This document shows positions 16,436-27,170 of a DNA stretch of 64,000 nt, in pieces. Origin of the DNA: JAEHDI01 sp035455185. Its GTDB lineage: Bacteria; Acidobacteriota; Terriglobia; Bryobacterales; Bryobacteraceae. The notes under the pieces are model-generated. The model was given only the letters and a program-made list of their open reading frames with translations. It was not told where the DNA came from and made no database searches. The translations under genes were made by a program, and so were the position numbers. The stretch spans positions 1 through 64,000 of the forward strand of contig DATIFQ010000543.1 of the NCBI GenBank assembly GCA_035455185.1. Direction: 5' to 3'. Positions within the stretch are counted from its first letter, which is position 1, and every line of letters begins with the position of its first letter.

Positions 16436-18307
16436 TTAGAGCACGATTCGTTCATCGCCTTCACGCCGGGTGACGCGCTCCCGATCGAGGTACTCGAGCA
16501 GCGGGATTGCGTACTTGCGCGAGATACCTGTCCATTCCTTGAATACCGGCACCGTGAAGCGCTGACCGCGCCGGGCGGCAAGCTGTTCCCGCAACGAGCG
16601 CAGCGCGTCCGCGTGGAAAACGAGCTCGTCACCGACCCGCACAAGCCTCTTTTGCCGCAACAGGATCTGGAGCAGAGAGCGCGCCCGTCCCGCTTCGACG
16701 CCTGACTTGGCCAGTACCTCGTTCACCGGAGGAACCGTCAGTCCTGCTTCAGCGAACAGCGACTCAATCGCTTTGACGGCCTGTTCCTCGTCCTGCTTCA
16801 ACACAAGACGGTGCGATTTCAGGCGTACGACTTCGCCCTCCGCGACCACCAGCGGAGAGGCCGCCAACAGCGCTTCCAGAAGGAACAGAGGAGCGTCCGG
16901 CAGTTCCCGGCTGCGCAGCTCGTGCCGGGGGAGGCCAGGAAGCAGTGGATTCGCGCGGTGATGTTCCGAGAGCACGGACTGGATGCGGGCGGTGGCCTGC
17001 TGGAACCATTCGCTGTCTACGAGCCAGGGGTCGGGCTGATCGAGGCGGATAAAGTTGGCGGAGCGGACTGCCGCATCAACCTCTTCGGCGAGCAGACCGG
17101 TGCGCGCGATCAATTCGGCCAGGCCCACGCCGAATCGCGACTCGCGTACGAGCAAGGCGATCCGTTCCGCGGGCGTGCCCTCCGCGAGGACTCGCAATCT
17201 CGCCGCGGCATCCTCGTGCCGGCGGTAGGGCCGAGCACCGGTGTCGACGACCACGCCGCCGCCGATGGTGACGACCGGCGAGAACATCCGCACGATGAAA
17301 CGGTCGCCGGGCAGGAGCAGCACCGGGTCGCGGAGAACGATGCGGGCGAACGTCCGGCCTCCGGGCTGAAGGGCCGTCGAACCGTCCAGCAGGCGGAACT
17401 CGGCCTCGATTTCAGCCGTCCCGGCATGGAAGTGAACCGGCGCACGGTGTTTCAAGGCCTTGGCCGAGGGCAACAGCTCGAACCGGCAGTCGATCACGGC
17501 GCCGGGCTGAAACCGGCTGGGTTCGGAGAGAACCATCCCACGCGTTACTTCAGAAGGCTCGACGCCGGACAGGTTGAGTGCAGTGCGCTGTCCGGCGATG
17601 GCGCGTTCGACCTGGCCGCCGTGAACCTGAACGCCGCGAACTCGACAGCGACGCCCTATGGGATAGAGTTCGACCTCCTGCTCGCGGGCAACCGAACCCG
17701 AGATCAGCGTGCCGGTCACAACGGCCCCGAAGCCACGCATCGAGAACGCGCGGTCGACCGGCAGGCGGAAGTGGCGGCCGGCATCCTTCGGCGGAGCGGC
17801 GGCAGCGATTTCGGCAAGGCGCGCGCGAAGTTGATCGAGGCTGTCACCGGTCGTCGAACTCACCGCCACGATGGGCATGCCCTCCAGGAAGGAGCCGGCG
17901 ACAAATTCCTCGACTTCAAGGTGAACGATGTCGAGGATGTCGCGATCCACGAGGTCGGACTTGGTGAGGACGACGACGCCGCGCGGGATGCCGAGGAGAC
18001 GGCAGATGTCAAAGTGCTCGCGGGTCTGGGGTTTGATCGACTCGTCGGCAGCGATCACGAACAGTACGAGGTCGATTCCGCCGATGCCGGCCAGCATGTT
18101 CTTGACGAAACGTTCGTGGCCGGGGACATCGACGAAGCCGATGTGAAGGTCCGGCGGGAGATCCATGTGTGCGAACCCGAGATCGATCGAGATGCCGCGC
18201 CGTTTCTCCTCGTCGAGGCGATCGGTGTCGATCCCCGTCAGCGCGCGGACCAGGGCTGTCTTGCCGTGATCGATGTGCCCCGCGGTGCCGACGATAATAT
18301 TCCTCAT
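16436..18307 (-). CDS. selB: Selenocysteine-specific translation elongation factor SelB
   Basis: A 623-residue GTPase that delivers Sec-tRNA to UGA codons with a SECIS hairpin. G-domain motifs are [17 protein letters not shown] (near residue 7), [15 protein letters not shown] (near 57) and [10 protein letters not shown] (near 112). The C-terminal part consists of winged-helix repeats, ending in a segment with [20 protein letters not shown] that binds SECIS RNA. ATG 18307 starts at [15 protein letters not shown], as in homologues. No selA, selC, selD or evident selenoprotein lies in the window. Its start codon overlaps that of the divergent VWA gene (shared CATG). Confidence 0.95.
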   Translation of the reverse strand: MRNIIVGTAGHIDHGKTALVRALTGIDTDRLDEEKRRGISIDLGFAHMDLPPDLHIGFVDVPGHERFVKNMLAGIGGIDLVLFVIAADESIKPQTREHFDICRLLGIPRGVVVLTKSDLVDRDILDIVHLEVEEFVAGSFLEGMPIVAVSSTTGDSLDQLRARLAEIAAAAPPKDAGRHFRLPVDRAFSMRGFGAVVTGTLISGSVAREQEVELYPIGRRCRVRGVQVHGGQVERAIAGQRTALNLSGVEPSEVTRGMVLSEPSRFQPGAVIDCRFELLPSAKALKHRAPVHFHAGTAEIEAEFRLLDGSTALQPGGRTFARIVLRDPVLLLPGDRFIVRMFSPVVTIGGGVVVDTGARPYRRHEDAAARLRVLAEGTPAERIALLVRESRFGVGLAELIARTGLLAEEVDAAVRSANFIRLDQPDPWLVDSEWFQQATARIQSVLSEHHRANPLLPGLPRHELRSRELPDAPLFLLEALLAASPLVVAEGEVVRLKSHRLVLKQDEEQAVKAIESLFAEAGLTVPPVNEVLAKSGVEAGRARSLLQILLRQKRLVRVGDELVFHADALRSLREQLAARRGQRFTVPVFKEWTGISRKYAIPLLEYLDRERVTRREGDERIVL

Positions 18308-19223
18308 GGGGTTGCTTCTCATCCTACTCGCGCTGGCCGCCTTCGCGCAGGAGCAGGAGACGCCGGTGTTCCGCTCCGACGTGACGATGGTGCGGGTGGA
18401 CGCGCAGGTGGTCGACGGCAAGCGCCTGGTGGCGGGACTGGGGCGGGAAGACTTCGAGGTCTTTGACGAGGGGCAGCGGCAGGAGATTGCCTATTTCGGA
18501 CGGGAGTCGGAGCCACTCGACGTTTTGCTGCTGTTGGACGTGAGCGGCAGCATGCGGCGCTACGTCGAGGAGATGGCGCGGGTCGCGCGCGATGCTCTGC
18601 GTCAGTTGCGCGCCGCCGACCGCGTGGCGGTGATGCTGTTCAGCCGGCGGTCCAAGGTGAGCGAGGAGTTCACGGCGGATTTCACGGAGGTGGCGCGGGA
18701 GATGAGCGCGGCGGTGCGAGAGCAGGGGTTGGGAGCAGGCACGGCGATCAACGAGGCTCTTTTGGCTGCGTCGGCCTATGCCGGGCGGCAGCCCGCGCGG
18801 CCGGGGCGCCGAGCGATTCTGATCCTGACCGACAACCTCGGCCTCAACTACCAGACGCCGGACGAGCAGGTGGTCCGGGCGCTTTACGAAGCCGATTGTG
18901 TACTGAACGCCATTGTGGCGCGCGGTGGCGAGCGTCCGAAGCCGCCGAGGCCGGGCGAGTACCTCAACCCGGACTTCACGCCTTCGGATGTCTTCCGGCT
19001 CGCGGAGGAGACCGGGGGAGAGGCAGTCAAGGCGGAGCGAGCCGGAGCCGCCTTCCAGGAGATGATGGAACGCCTCCGCACGCGGTACAGCATTCACTAC
19101 CGTGCGCCCGAGGCGCCGGCGGGTTCGTTCCGGCGGATCCGGGTTGCGCTGACCGAAGCGGCGCGCAAGCGTTTACCGAGGGCGGAAGTGAGGGCACGGG
19201 CGGGCTACTACGCCTCCAGGTAG
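18306..19223 (+). CDS. VWFA-related acidobacterial secreted protein
   Basis: About 305 residues. A hydrophobic signal segment (GLLLILLALAAFAQ) is followed by the N-terminal motif FRSDVTMVRVDAQVVDGKRLV-GLGREDFEVFDEG and a von Willebrand A domain with MIDAS motif DVSGSMRRY (near residue 79). This is the pattern of the VWFA-related domain family that is expanded in Acidobacteria (recalled family, TIGR03436). Role unknown, presumably periplasmic binding or assembly. The likely ATG at 18306 overlaps selB's start; an in-frame ATG at 18273 would extend it by 11 residues. The upstream promoter must lie within selB. Confidence 0.85.
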   Translation: MGLLLILLALAAFAQEQETPVFRSDVTMVRVDAQVVDGKRLVAGLGREDFEVFDEGQRQEIAYFGRESEPLDVLLLLDVSGSMRRYVEEMARVARDALRQLRAADRVAVMLFSRRSKVSEEFTADFTEVAREMSAAVREQGLGAGTAINEALLAASAYAGRQPARPGRRAILILTDNLGLNYQTPDEQVVRALYEADCVLNAIVARGGERPKPPRPGEYLNPDFTPSDVFRLAEETGGEAVKAERAGAAFQEMMERLRTRYSIHYRAPEAPAGSFRRIRVALTEAARKRLPRAEVRARAGYYASR

Positions 19224-19238
19224 TGCTACCTTGTGTCC

Positions 19239-20780
19239 ATGGATCGGCTGGAGGAAGTGCGGCGGAGGCACGGAGCGGCGGAGGCGGGCGGGGGTGAGGA
19301 ACGGCGGGAGCGGCAACACCAGGCCGGGAAGCTGTCGGCGAGGGAGCGCATCGACCTCCTGGTTGACGAAGGCAGTTTCGAGGAACTGGACAAACTCGTC
19401 CGGCACCGCGGTAGGGACTTCGGCATGGACGAGCAGGTCATCGACGGGGACGGCTTCGTAACCGGGTACGGGCGCATCGATGGCAGGCTGGTGTACGTTT
19501 TCGCGCAGGACTTCACCGTGTTCGGCGGGTCACTTTCAGAGGCTAACGCACAGAAGATCTGCAAGGTGATGGACCAGGCGCTGAAGAACGGCGCACCAAT
19601 TATCGGCCTGAACGATTCGGGCGGGGCGCGTATTCAGGAGGGTGTGCTTTCGCTCGGCGGCTATGCCGACATCTTTCTGCGGAACACGCTGGCAAGCGGC
19701 GTAGTGCCGCAGATCTCAGCCATTATGGGCCCGTGCGCCGGAGGCGCCGTCTATTCGCCGGCGATCACCGATTTCGTCTTCATGGTGGATAAGACGAGCT
19801 ACATGTTCGTGACCGGTCCGGACGTGATCAAGACGGTCACGCACGAGGACGTCACGAAGGAGAAGCTCGGCGGCTCGGTGACACACAACACGATCAGCGG
19901 CGTCGGGCACTTCATCGCCGCCGATGACGCCGAATGCCTGCGGATGATCCGTGAGCTGCTTTTGTACCTTCCGCAGAACAACCATGACGATCCGCCGGCC
20001 GTTCCAACCCAGGACCCGCCGGAGCGAGAGGATCCGACGCTGGACGCCATCGTCCCGGCAGAATCGAATGTGCCCTACGACATCAAGGACGTCATCCACC
20101 GGGTGGTGGACGACGGGGCGTTTCTGGAAGTCCACGAGCACTTCGCGAAGAACATCGTCGTCGGCTTCGCGCGGATGGAGGGGCGTACGGTGGGCATTGT
20201 GGCCAACCAGCCCGCCTTTCTGGCTGGCTGTCTGGACATCAACTCGTCGGTGAAAGGGGCGCGCTTCGTCCGGTTCTGCGACGCATTCCACATTCCAATA
20301 CTGACCTTCGAGGACGTGCCGGGATTCCTACCCGGGACGGACCAGGAATTCGGCGGCATCATCCGGCACGGTGCCAAGCTCCTCTATGCCTATGCCGAAG
20401 CGACGGTTCCGAAGATCACGGTGATCACGCGGAAGGCGTACGGCGGAGCCTACTGTGTGATGGGGTCAAAGCACCTGCGGACGGACATCAATTTTGCGTG
20501 GCCGAGCGCGGAGATTGCGGTGATGGGTCCCGAGGGAGCGGTGAACATCGTGTATCGGCGGGAGCTGGCGGCCGCGGAAGACGAGGCGGCGGTCCGGCGG
20601 GAGAAGGTCGCCGAATTCCGCGAGCGTTTCGCCAATCCGTTCATCGCGGCCGAGCGGGGTTTTGTCGACGATGTCATCGAGCCGCGTCAGACCCGGCCAA
20701 AAGTGATCCGGGCGCTACGCATGCTCGAGAACAAAGTCGACACGATGCCTCGGAAGAAGCACGGGAACATACCGCTGTAG
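19239..20780 (+). CDS. Acyl-CoA carboxylase carboxyltransferase (beta) subunit
   Basis: A 513-residue carboxyltransferase of the propionyl-/methylcrotonyl-CoA carboxylase beta family, which moves CO2 from biotin to an acyl-CoA. Family blocks are [20 protein letters not shown] (near residue 29), [12 protein letters not shown] (near 126), [12 protein letters not shown] (near 164), and [21 protein letters not shown] (near 395) with the second oxyanion hole. It is about the normal length for PccB. The biotin carboxylase/biotin carrier subunit is not in the window. A 15-bp gap follows the VWA gene, but no functional link is evident. ATG 19239 is preferred to GTG 19233. Confidence 0.94.
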   Translation: MDRLEEVRRRHGAAEAGGGEERRERQHQAGKLSARERIDLLVDEGSFEELDKLVRHRGRDFGMDEQVIDGDGFVTGYGRIDGRLVYVFAQDFTVFGGSLSEANAQKICKVMDQALKNGAPIIGLNDSGGARIQEGVLSLGGYADIFLRNTLASGVVPQISAIMGPCAGGAVYSPAITDFVFMVDKTSYMFVTGPDVIKTVTHEDVTKEKLGGSVTHNTISGVGHFIAADDAECLRMIRELLLYLPQNNHDDPPAVPTQDPPEREDPTLDAIVPAESNVPYDIKDVIHRVVDDGAFLEVHEHFAKNIVVGFARMEGRTVGIVANQPAFLAGCLDINSSVKGARFVRFCDAFHIPILTFEDVPGFLPGTDQEFGGIIRHGAKLLYAYAEATVPKITVITRKAYGGAYCVMGSKHLRTDINFAWPSAEIAVMGPEGAVNIVYRRELAAAEDEAAVRREKVAEFRERFANPFIAAERGFVDDVIEPRQTRPKVIRALRMLENKVDTMPRKKHGNIPL

Positions 20781-20814
20781 GAGGCCGGCTGGCGGAGTCA
20801 AGGTACACGCTCAG
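20781..20814 (-). pseudogene. Truncated PIN-domain toxin remnant (5' end only)
   Basis: Directly after the antitoxin relic's stop, the minus strand reads as SVYLDSA (20793-20813), the usual beginning of a VapC/PIN toxin including its first acidic residue, and then loses similarity before the carboxylase gene end at 20780. Only about seven codons remain, so this assignment is an inference from position and wording, not proof. Confidence 0.4.
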
Positions 20815-21036
20815 GAGCGGTCCTCCTCGAGGATTCGTCCACTGTCGGTCTTCACCTTGGGGAACCTGAGCAGGTAGGTGTCGCGTCTGGGCAACGAGTT
20901 ACCGAGCCGAATCAAAGAGACGGGACGCAATTCCGCCATCGGGACTCCACTCGACGACGATCACCTCGCCCTCGGACGCCTCCTTAACGATGGCGCCGGT
21001 GTTCAGGTGGAGTTCCCGGATGCTCACCCGCCTCAT
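20811..21036 (-). pseudogene. Frameshifted Phd/YefM-type antitoxin
   Basis: Minus-strand frame one from ATG 21036 encodes RRVSIRELHLNTGAIVKEAS and then EGEVIVVEWSP, the N-terminal half of a Phd/YefM antitoxin, but ends at TAA near 20899. The next frame carries the missing half: GVPMAELRPVSL and the terminal FPKVKTDSGRILEEDRS, stopping at 20811. The break lies near 20947-20951; a missing AG dinucleotide in GAGAGTGG would restore VVESGVPMAELRP. An upstream ATG at 21045 is also in frame. The gene appears inactivated unless the sequence is in error. Confidence 0.75.
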
Positions 21037-21080
21037 GCATCGCATCGTGACACAGTTTTCCTGTATGAAGGTTACTCGGG

Positions 21081-21119
21081 TCGAAAAGGCGGCTTCCAGG
21101 TATATAATCTAGATTATAT
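21081..21119 (+). promoter_or_regulatory. AbrB-Doc promoter with an 18-bp perfect palindrome
   Basis: ATATAATCTAGATTATAT (21102-21119) is a perfect palindrome containing a consensus -10 TATAAT (21104-21109); TCGAAA 17 bp upstream (21081-21086) fits a -35. The palindrome runs into the ATG at 21118. Transcription would then begin at or next to the start codon, implying a leaderless mRNA, and no ribosome-binding site is visible. Confidence 0.7.
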
Positions 21120-21342
21120 GCTCCCCTTGAAGGTCACGACGGTGGGAAAGTCGGCCGGGTTCATCCTCCCCAAAGAGGCCATGACACGAATGAAGCTTAA
21201 AAAGGGAGACATCGTCTTCCTCACGGAGACCCGGGAAGGCTATCTGCTCACACCCTACGATCCCGAGTTTGAGGCGCAGATGGAGATCGCCCAGGAGGGC
21301 ATGCGGCGTTACCGGAACGCCCTTCGCGAGCTGGCCCGGTGA
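21118..21342 (+). CDS. AbrB/MazE-type (SpoVT-AbrB) antitoxin
   Basis: A 74-residue swapped-hairpin DNA-binding protein. LPLKVTTVGKSAGFILPKEA and the segment MKLKKGDIVFLTETREGYLL are standard AbrB-family wording. It would bind its own promoter and neutralise the Doc toxin encoded next. Its last codon overlaps the toxin start (GTGA, 21339-21342), implying translational coupling. The longer reading frame that begins upstream at 20878 has no homology before this ATG, so 21118 is the start. It has AT-rich control DNA unlike the surrounding GC-rich genes. Confidence 0.88.
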   Translation: MLPLKVTTVGKSAGFILPKEAMTRMKLKKGDIVFLTETREGYLLTPYDPEFEAQMEIAQEGMRRYRNALRELAR

Positions 21343-21764
21343 GCAAAGAGCCTGTGTGGCTCGACCACCGGCTGGTTCTGGCAATCCACGGGCGCGTGCT
21401 CGTGGAGCACGGCGGCCGGGCTGGAGTCCGAGACGAGGGCTTGCTCGAGTCGGCCCTGGCACGGCCGCGAAACCTTCGCCACTACCAGAGGGCGTCCCTG
21501 TACGAGTTGGCCGCTGCGTACGCCGCCGGAATCTGCCGGAATCACCCTCTCGTGGACGGCAACAAGCGCGTCGCTCTGATGGCCGTTTACGTCTTCCTGG
21601 CTCGGAACGGGGTAGTGCTGCGTGCGGGCGAGGCGGACGCAGCGGCGGCGGTTACGGGACTCGCCGCGGGAACTCTGCCAGAGAGCCAGTTTTCGGCTTG
21701 GCTCAAGAAGAACACGGAACGACCGGCCAGGCCTGTGAAGAGAGTCCCAGGCGGGAGGGAATGA
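21339..21764 (+). CDS. doc: Doc-type toxin (Fic/DOC family, death-on-curing)
   Basis: A 141-residue Fic-fold protein. The motif HPLVDGNKRVALMAVYVF (about residues 67-84) matches the Doc variant of the Fic motif (HPFxDGNKR). P1 phage Doc phosphorylates elongation factor Tu. Other Doc blocks are WLDHRLVLAIH and EGLLESALARPRN near the N-terminus. The gene begins with GTG overlapping the antitoxin stop. It ends 5 bp from lepA's 3' end, in convergent orientation. Partner and order (AbrB-type antitoxin then Doc) are a common type II arrangement. Confidence 0.93.
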   Translation: MSKEPVWLDHRLVLAIHGRVLVEHGGRAGVRDEGLLESALARPRNLRHYQRASLYELAAAYAAGICRNHPLVDGNKRVALMAVYVFLARNGVVLRAGEADAAAAVTGLAAGTLPESQFSAWLKKNTERPARPVKRVPGGRE

Positions 21765-21768
21765 ACGA

Positions 21769-23577
<1,809 letters not shown>

Positions 23578-23613
23578 GCGGTATGATGTTGCTCTGAAGA
23601 TCGATTATCCCAT

Positions 23614-24399
23614 ATGTCCTACGGCTCCATTGCGTTCGAGTTGTCGGACGACGGCATCGCGCTGATCACGATTCGGCGTCCCGAGAAGTTGAACGCGCTG
23701 GACGTGGCGACTGTCGGCGAGCTTGACGATGCGTTGTCGCGCGCGGCGTCCGATGCATCAACTCGCGGCCTGCTCCTTGCCGGAGCCGGCGACAAGGCGT
23801 TCGTCGCGGGGGCTGACGTTCGGGAGCTCGCGGCGCTGGACGCGGCGGGGTGCAGAGAGTTCTCGCTGCGCGGCCAGCGGACGTTCCGGAGACTCGAGAC
23901 GATGGGCAAGCCGTCGGTTGCCGCGATCCATGGCTATGCGCTCGGCGGCGGACTCGAACTCGCGATGTGCTGCACGTTTCGGGTGGCCGCGCCGGAGGCG
24001 AAACTCGGCCTGCCGGAGGTGAAGCTCGGCATCATCCCGGGTTACGGCGGTACGCAGCGGTTGCCGCGGCTGGTGGGCAGGAGCCGTGCGCTCGGGATGC
24101 TGCTCACGGGCGAGCCCGTCGGCGCCGAAGAGGCGTTGCGAATCGGCCTGGTCGATCACGTCGCGCCAAGGGCGGAATTGACGGAGTTTTGCCGCGGGCT
24201 GCTGCGCAAGATGCTGGCCAACGCGCCGGTGGCGGTTGCACTTGCGATGGAGGCGGTGGACATTGGTCTGAACGCGGGTGTCGAGGAAGGATTGCGCGCG
24301 GAAGCGGCAGCCTTCGGACTGGCCTCGGCGACGGAGGATCGCGCGGAGGGTATGCGGGCGTTTCTCGAGAAACGGCCGGCGGTGTTTCGAGGAAAGTGA
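23614..24399 (+). CDS. Enoyl-CoA hydratase/isomerase family protein
   Basis: A 261-residue crotonase-fold enzyme. The CoA-binding oxyanion segment AFVAGADVRELAAL lies near residue 66 and GYALGGGLELAMCC near 108; GLPEVKLGIIPGYGGTQRLPRLVG carries both the hydratase acidic residues (E in LPEV, about position 131) and the GYGG segment. The first step of beta-oxidation hydration is the usual role. It is followed 3 bp later by ribH, so it is likely cotranscribed with ribH-nusB, although no pathway link is obvious. Confidence 0.92.
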   Translation: MSYGSIAFELSDDGIALITIRRPEKLNALDVATVGELDDALSRAASDASTRGLLLAGAGDKAFVAGADVRELAALDAAGCREFSLRGQRTFRRLETMGKPSVAAIHGYALGGGLELAMCCTFRVAAPEAKLGLPEVKLGIIPGYGGTQRLPRLVGRSRALGMLLTGEPVGAEEALRIGLVDHVAPRAELTEFCRGLLRKMLANAPVAVALAMEAVDIGLNAGVEEGLRAEAAAFGLASATEDRAEGMRAFLEKRPAVFRGK

Positions 24400-24402
24400 C
24401 TT

Positions 24403-24882
24403 ATGGCAAGCCGGATAATTGAAGGCAATCTGGACGCGAAGGGACTCAAGTTCGCGGTTCTTGTGACACGGTTCAACAGCCTGATCACCGAGCGGCTGCT
24501 CAGCGGCGCCCTGGACGCGCTGGCGCGTACGGGATGCGGCGCCGACGACATAGAGATCGTCCGGGTACCCGGTTCGTGGGAGCTTCCGGTGGTGGCGCGT
24601 GAACTGGCGCTCCTAAAGCGGCACGACGCCATCATCTGCCTCAGCGCGGTCATTCGCGGCGACACGCCGCACTTCGACTACATCGCCGCCGAAGCCTCGA
24701 AGGGTCTGGCGCAGACGTCGATGGAGAATGGGGTTCCGTTGGCCTTCGGCGTTCTGACCTGCGATACGCTCGAGCAGGCCCTGGACCGGGCTGGAGCGAA
24801 GAGCGGCAACAAGGGATTCGACGCCGCCATGACCGCGGTCGAGATGGGAAATCTCATGCGGCGGTTGCGCGCCGGATCGTGA
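24403..24882 (+). CDS. ribH: 6,7-dimethyl-8-ribityllumazine synthase
   Basis: A 159-residue riboflavin pathway enzyme that forms lumazine from 5-amino-6-ribitylaminouracil and dihydroxybutanone phosphate. Diagnostic blocks are [17 protein letters not shown] (near residue 11), [15 protein letters not shown] (near 50), [18 protein letters not shown] (near 78, including the His-Phe-Asp loop) and [16 protein letters not shown] (near 107). It begins 3 bp after the hydratase gene and 8 bp precede nusB, the common ribH-nusB pairing. Confidence 0.97.
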   Translation: MASRIIEGNLDAKGLKFAVLVTRFNSLITERLLSGALDALARTGCGADDIEIVRVPGSWELPVVARELALLKRHDAIICLSAVIRGDTPHFDYIAAEASKGLAQTSMENGVPLAFGVLTCDTLEQALDRAGAKSGNKGFDAAMTAVEMGNLMRRLRAGS

Positions 24883-24889
24883 GCGGACG

Positions 24890-25360
24890 ATGCCGTCCCG
24901 CCATCGCTCCAGGCAGCGCGCGCTTCAAGTGCTGTTTCAGATTGACATCAGGCAGCAATCCGCAGCCGAGGCGCTCGATGGCTTTTACGGCTCGTTGATC
25001 ACGTCGGAGGAGGCGCCCGTCGAATCTGAGGAGCGCGACCCCTTCATGGAACGGCTGGTCAAGTCTACCGTCGAGCGCCTTAGCGACATCGACCGGCGGG
25101 TCTCCGGTCATTCCGAGCACTGGCGGATCGAGAGGATGGCCGCTGTGGACCGCAATATCCTGCGGCTGGCGGTGTGCGAGATGACGAGCACCGACACGCC
25201 GGCGGCAGTCGTGATCGACGAGGCGTTGGAACTGGCCCGGCGGTTTTCGTCGGACGAGTCAGTGGCTTTCATCAACGGGGTACTGGACGCGGTGCACCGA
25301 AGCTGGACTTCCGGGCACGAAGTCACCGGCCCTCCGGGTCCTGCTCCGAAAAGCCAGTGA
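24890..25360 (+). CDS. nusB: Transcription antitermination factor NusB
   Basis: A 156-residue RNA-binding protein that, with NusE, binds boxA RNA in rRNA operons. RHRSRQRALQVLFQIDIRQQ is the standard N-terminus; the C-terminal block MAAVDRNILRLAVCEM and the segment IDEALELARRFSSDESVAFINGVLDAV match well. The last 38 bp overlap the convergent ribbon-helix-helix gene. The C-terminal tail beyond the family core (residues about 138-156) is Pro-rich and not conserved. Confidence 0.96.
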   Translation: MPSRHRSRQRALQVLFQIDIRQQSAAEALDGFYGSLITSEEAPVESEERDPFMERLVKSTVERLSDIDRRVSGHSEHWRIERMAAVDRNILRLAVCEMTSTDTPAAVVIDEALELARRFSSDESVAFINGVLDAVHRSWTSGHEVTGPPGPAPKSQ

Positions 25361-25526
25361 ACCCGGACGCAGCAGATTCCGTCAGACGCCCGGCTCTCCG
25401 CAGCGCGTCGCGCAGCAGGAATTCGATCTGTCCGTTGACGCTTCGCATCTCGTCATCCGCCCAGCGGCGGAGCAGATCGAACGTCCTGCCGTCGATGCGC
25501 AGCAGAAAAGTCTTGCGCCCTTCCAT
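25323..25526 (-). CDS. Ribbon-helix-helix-like small DNA-binding protein
   Basis: A 67-residue protein with the layout of Arc/CopG-type regulators: a short strand (RKTFLLRIDGRTFDLL) then two helices (ADDEMRSVNGQIEFLLRDALRRAG), where the SVNGQIEFLL wording is typical of Arc/HicB-like domains. A GTG at 25532 would add two residues. It immediately follows the slipin gene (stop 25533) and overlaps the end of nusB. Three phased repeats upstream of the slipin gene fit an autoregulatory site. Ribbon-helix-helix assignment is by motif, not alignment. Confidence 0.7.
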   Translation of the reverse strand: MEGRKTFLLRIDGRTFDLLRRWADDEMRSVNGQIEFLLRDALRRAGRLTESAASGFTGFSEQDPEGR

Positions 25527-25532
25527 CTCCAC

Positions 25533-26420
25533 CTACTGGTAGATCGTCCCGGCGTTGATCACGGGTTGGGCGGCGCGTTCGCCGCAAAGCACCACAAGCA
25601 GGTTGCTGACCATGGAGGCGCGGCGCTCCTCGTCGAGCTCGATGATCTTGTTCCGGGAGAGCATTTCGAGCGCCATCTCCACCATGCCGACGGCACCTTC
25701 GACGATGCGCTGCCGGGCGGCAATGATCGCGCCCGCCTGCTGCCGCTGCAGCATCGCCGCCGCGATTTCCGGGGCGTAGGCGAGGTGGCTGATACGGGCC
25801 TCGACGACCTCGACGCCGGCGACCGCGAGGCGTTCCTGGATTTCTGTCTTCAGGTGTTCGGCAACGGCCTGTGTGTGACCCCGTAGGGAGGTCTCAGTTT
25901 CCTCGTGTGAGTCATAGGGGTAGGCGGTGGTGAGATTCCGCAGCGCCGCCTCGCTCTGCACGTGCACGTAGTTCTCGTAGTTGTCGACCTGGAAGCAGGC
26001 CTCGGCCGTGTCGACGACTTTCCAGACCACGACAGCCGCAATCTCGACGGGGTTGCCGTCCTTGTCGTTCACCTTGAGGTGGCCGGTCTCGAAGTTCCGG
26101 ACACGGACGGAGATGTGCTTCTTCGAGAAGAACGGGTTGGCCCAGTGAAGGCCCGAGCGCCGGACGGTTCCCACGTACTTGCCGAAGAGCTGGAGCACGG
26201 CGCCCTGGTTCGGCTGGACCATAAACAGTCCTGCGAAACAGAGCGAATTCACGACCAGAACAACGATGTAAAGGATGATCAGCCACGGCTGTTCACCCCT
26301 GGGGGTGGTGCGCGCGGTATCGATAATCCCGTAGACGCAGAGCGCCGCGACAACGATCAGCGCGATCAGCGTGAAGACTCCGGGGAGGGTAGAGCGGGGG
26401 ATTTCCTTGATCATGACCAT
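25533..26420 (-). CDS. SPFH/Band-7 membrane protein (slipin-like)
   Basis: About 295 residues. Two N-terminal membrane segments ([19 protein letters not shown] and [20 protein letters not shown]) precede an SPFH domain beginning [20 protein letters not shown]. The block [26 protein letters not shown] is typical of prokaryotic stomatins, scaffold proteins that organise membrane microdomains. The open frame extends far upstream without homology, so ATG 26420 (or 26414 in the same frame) is chosen; GAGG lies 4 and 10 bp before these starts respectively. It leads a two-gene unit with the ribbon-helix-helix protein. Confidence 0.88.
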   Translation of the reverse strand: MVMIKEIPRSTLPGVFTLIALIVVAALCVYGIIDTARTTPRGEQPWLIILYIVVLVVNSLCFAGLFMVQPNQGAVLQLFGKYVGTVRRSGLHWANPFFSKKHISVRVRNFETGHLKVNDKDGNPVEIAAVVVWKVVDTAEACFQVDNYENYVHVQSEAALRNLTTAYPYDSHEETETSLRGHTQAVAEHLKTEIQERLAVAGVEVVEARISHLAYAPEIAAAMLQRQQAGAIIAARQRIVEGAVGMVEMALEMLSRNKIIELDEERRASMVSNLLVVLCGERAAQPVINAGTIYQ

Positions 26421-26423
26421 AGC

Positions 26424-26454
26424 CTCATATCGAAATGATATCACAATGATGTCA
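26424..26454. promoter_or_regulatory. Three 11-bp-phased repeats before the slipin gene
   Basis: CTCATATCG (26424-26432), ATGATATCA (26435-26443) and ATGATGTCA (26446-26454) repeat at 11-bp steps, one helical turn, as expected for cooperative ribbon-helix-helix binding. They lie immediately upstream of the start at 26420. The middle unit holds the palindrome TGATATCA. Binding by the neighbouring regulator is inferred. Confidence 0.45.
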
Positions 26455-26520
26455 AGAGTCAAGGAGGAGGGTGTGAAGCGCCTTTCCGACGAGTCGCCAA
26501 AGCCGGGATCAGGGCTGGGC

Positions 26521-27069
26521 CTATGACAGATCGATGAGGAACCGGCAGCGCGCGCCCGCGTGCCGGCGCGGCGAGTCCGCCACTTCGATACGGACCGGCT
26601 TGCCGCCGACCGTTTCAAACAACAACTGGTTGTTCGCCTTGGAGCAGTCGCAGTAAGGATCGTCTGGAGTTGGTGCTCGCTTAGGACTCCAGCCGCAGAC
26701 GCATTGACCGGACGGATAGATGAGGGTGACCAGGTCGCCCTCCCGGCGGCAGTTCTCCGGTCCCACAATCTTCCCCAGCAACTCAACGAGTTTGTCCAGG
26801 TTGCCCTGGCTGTCCTGGATGAGCTTTTGCCGGAAATCCAGCGCACGGCAGCAGGCGCGCCCCCGCTCTGTCATCAGCTTGATCAGGGTATCGCGATCCA
26901 AGCTGCTTTCCTCTTTCTGGAGGAACGTGGAGAGAAAGTCCCGCACGGCCTTGGCGTCGGAGGTGCACTTGGCATCCTCGCATTTTCCGCTCACTGTCTG
27001 CCCAAGGCTTGAACAGCAAGGAAGGACCGCTCCGGCTGCCAGGTTTCGTAGAAATGTCTTGCGATCCAT
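26521..27069 (-). CDS. Cys-rich exported hypothetical protein
   Basis: A 182-residue protein I cannot assign. A signal-like N-terminus ([20 protein letters not shown]) places it outside the membrane. The mature part has many Cys residues (for example [37 protein letters not shown]), suggesting disulfides or a metal site. An upstream ATG at 27081 would add four residues. No neighbour helps; it sits between the slipin operon and mnmE. Confidence 0.7.
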   Translation of the reverse strand: MDRKTFLRNLAAGAVLPCCSSLGQTVSGKCEDAKCTSDAKAVRDFLSTFLQKEESSLDRDTLIKLMTERGRACCRALDFRQKLIQDSQGNLDKLVELLGKIVGPENCRREGDLVTLIYPSGQCVCGWSPKRAPTPDDPYCDCSKANNQLLFETVGGKPVRIEVADSPRRHAGARCRFLIDLS

Positions 27070-27170
27070 GATGCCCTCCATATCGGGACCAGAAGGTCCG
27101 ATATGGGTCAGAGTAACACGGCTACTGCTGTTTGGACGGCGGGCACTACGGCAGCGCCTTAATGCTCAGC

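Larger units (their letters stand above)
20781..21117. other. Intergenic stretch holding only toxin-antitoxin relics and a promoter
   Basis: About 337 bp without an intact gene. It holds, on the minus strand, the degenerate Phd-type antitoxin and short PIN-toxin remnant described below, and on the plus strand the AT-rich palindromic promoter of the AbrB-type antitoxin. The rest shows nothing else I can support. Confidence 0.6.

Noticed and set aside
16436..18307. A selenoprotein or tRNA-Sec close to selB.
   Set aside because: No neighbouring gene shows an in-frame TGA continuing in homologous sequence, and no long-variable-arm tRNA was seen.
16811..18466. A long plus-strand open frame (551 codons) opposite selB.
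   Set aside because: It mirrors a real, strongly conserved gene; high GC codon bias leaves antisense frames open. Its sequence has no recognisable fold.
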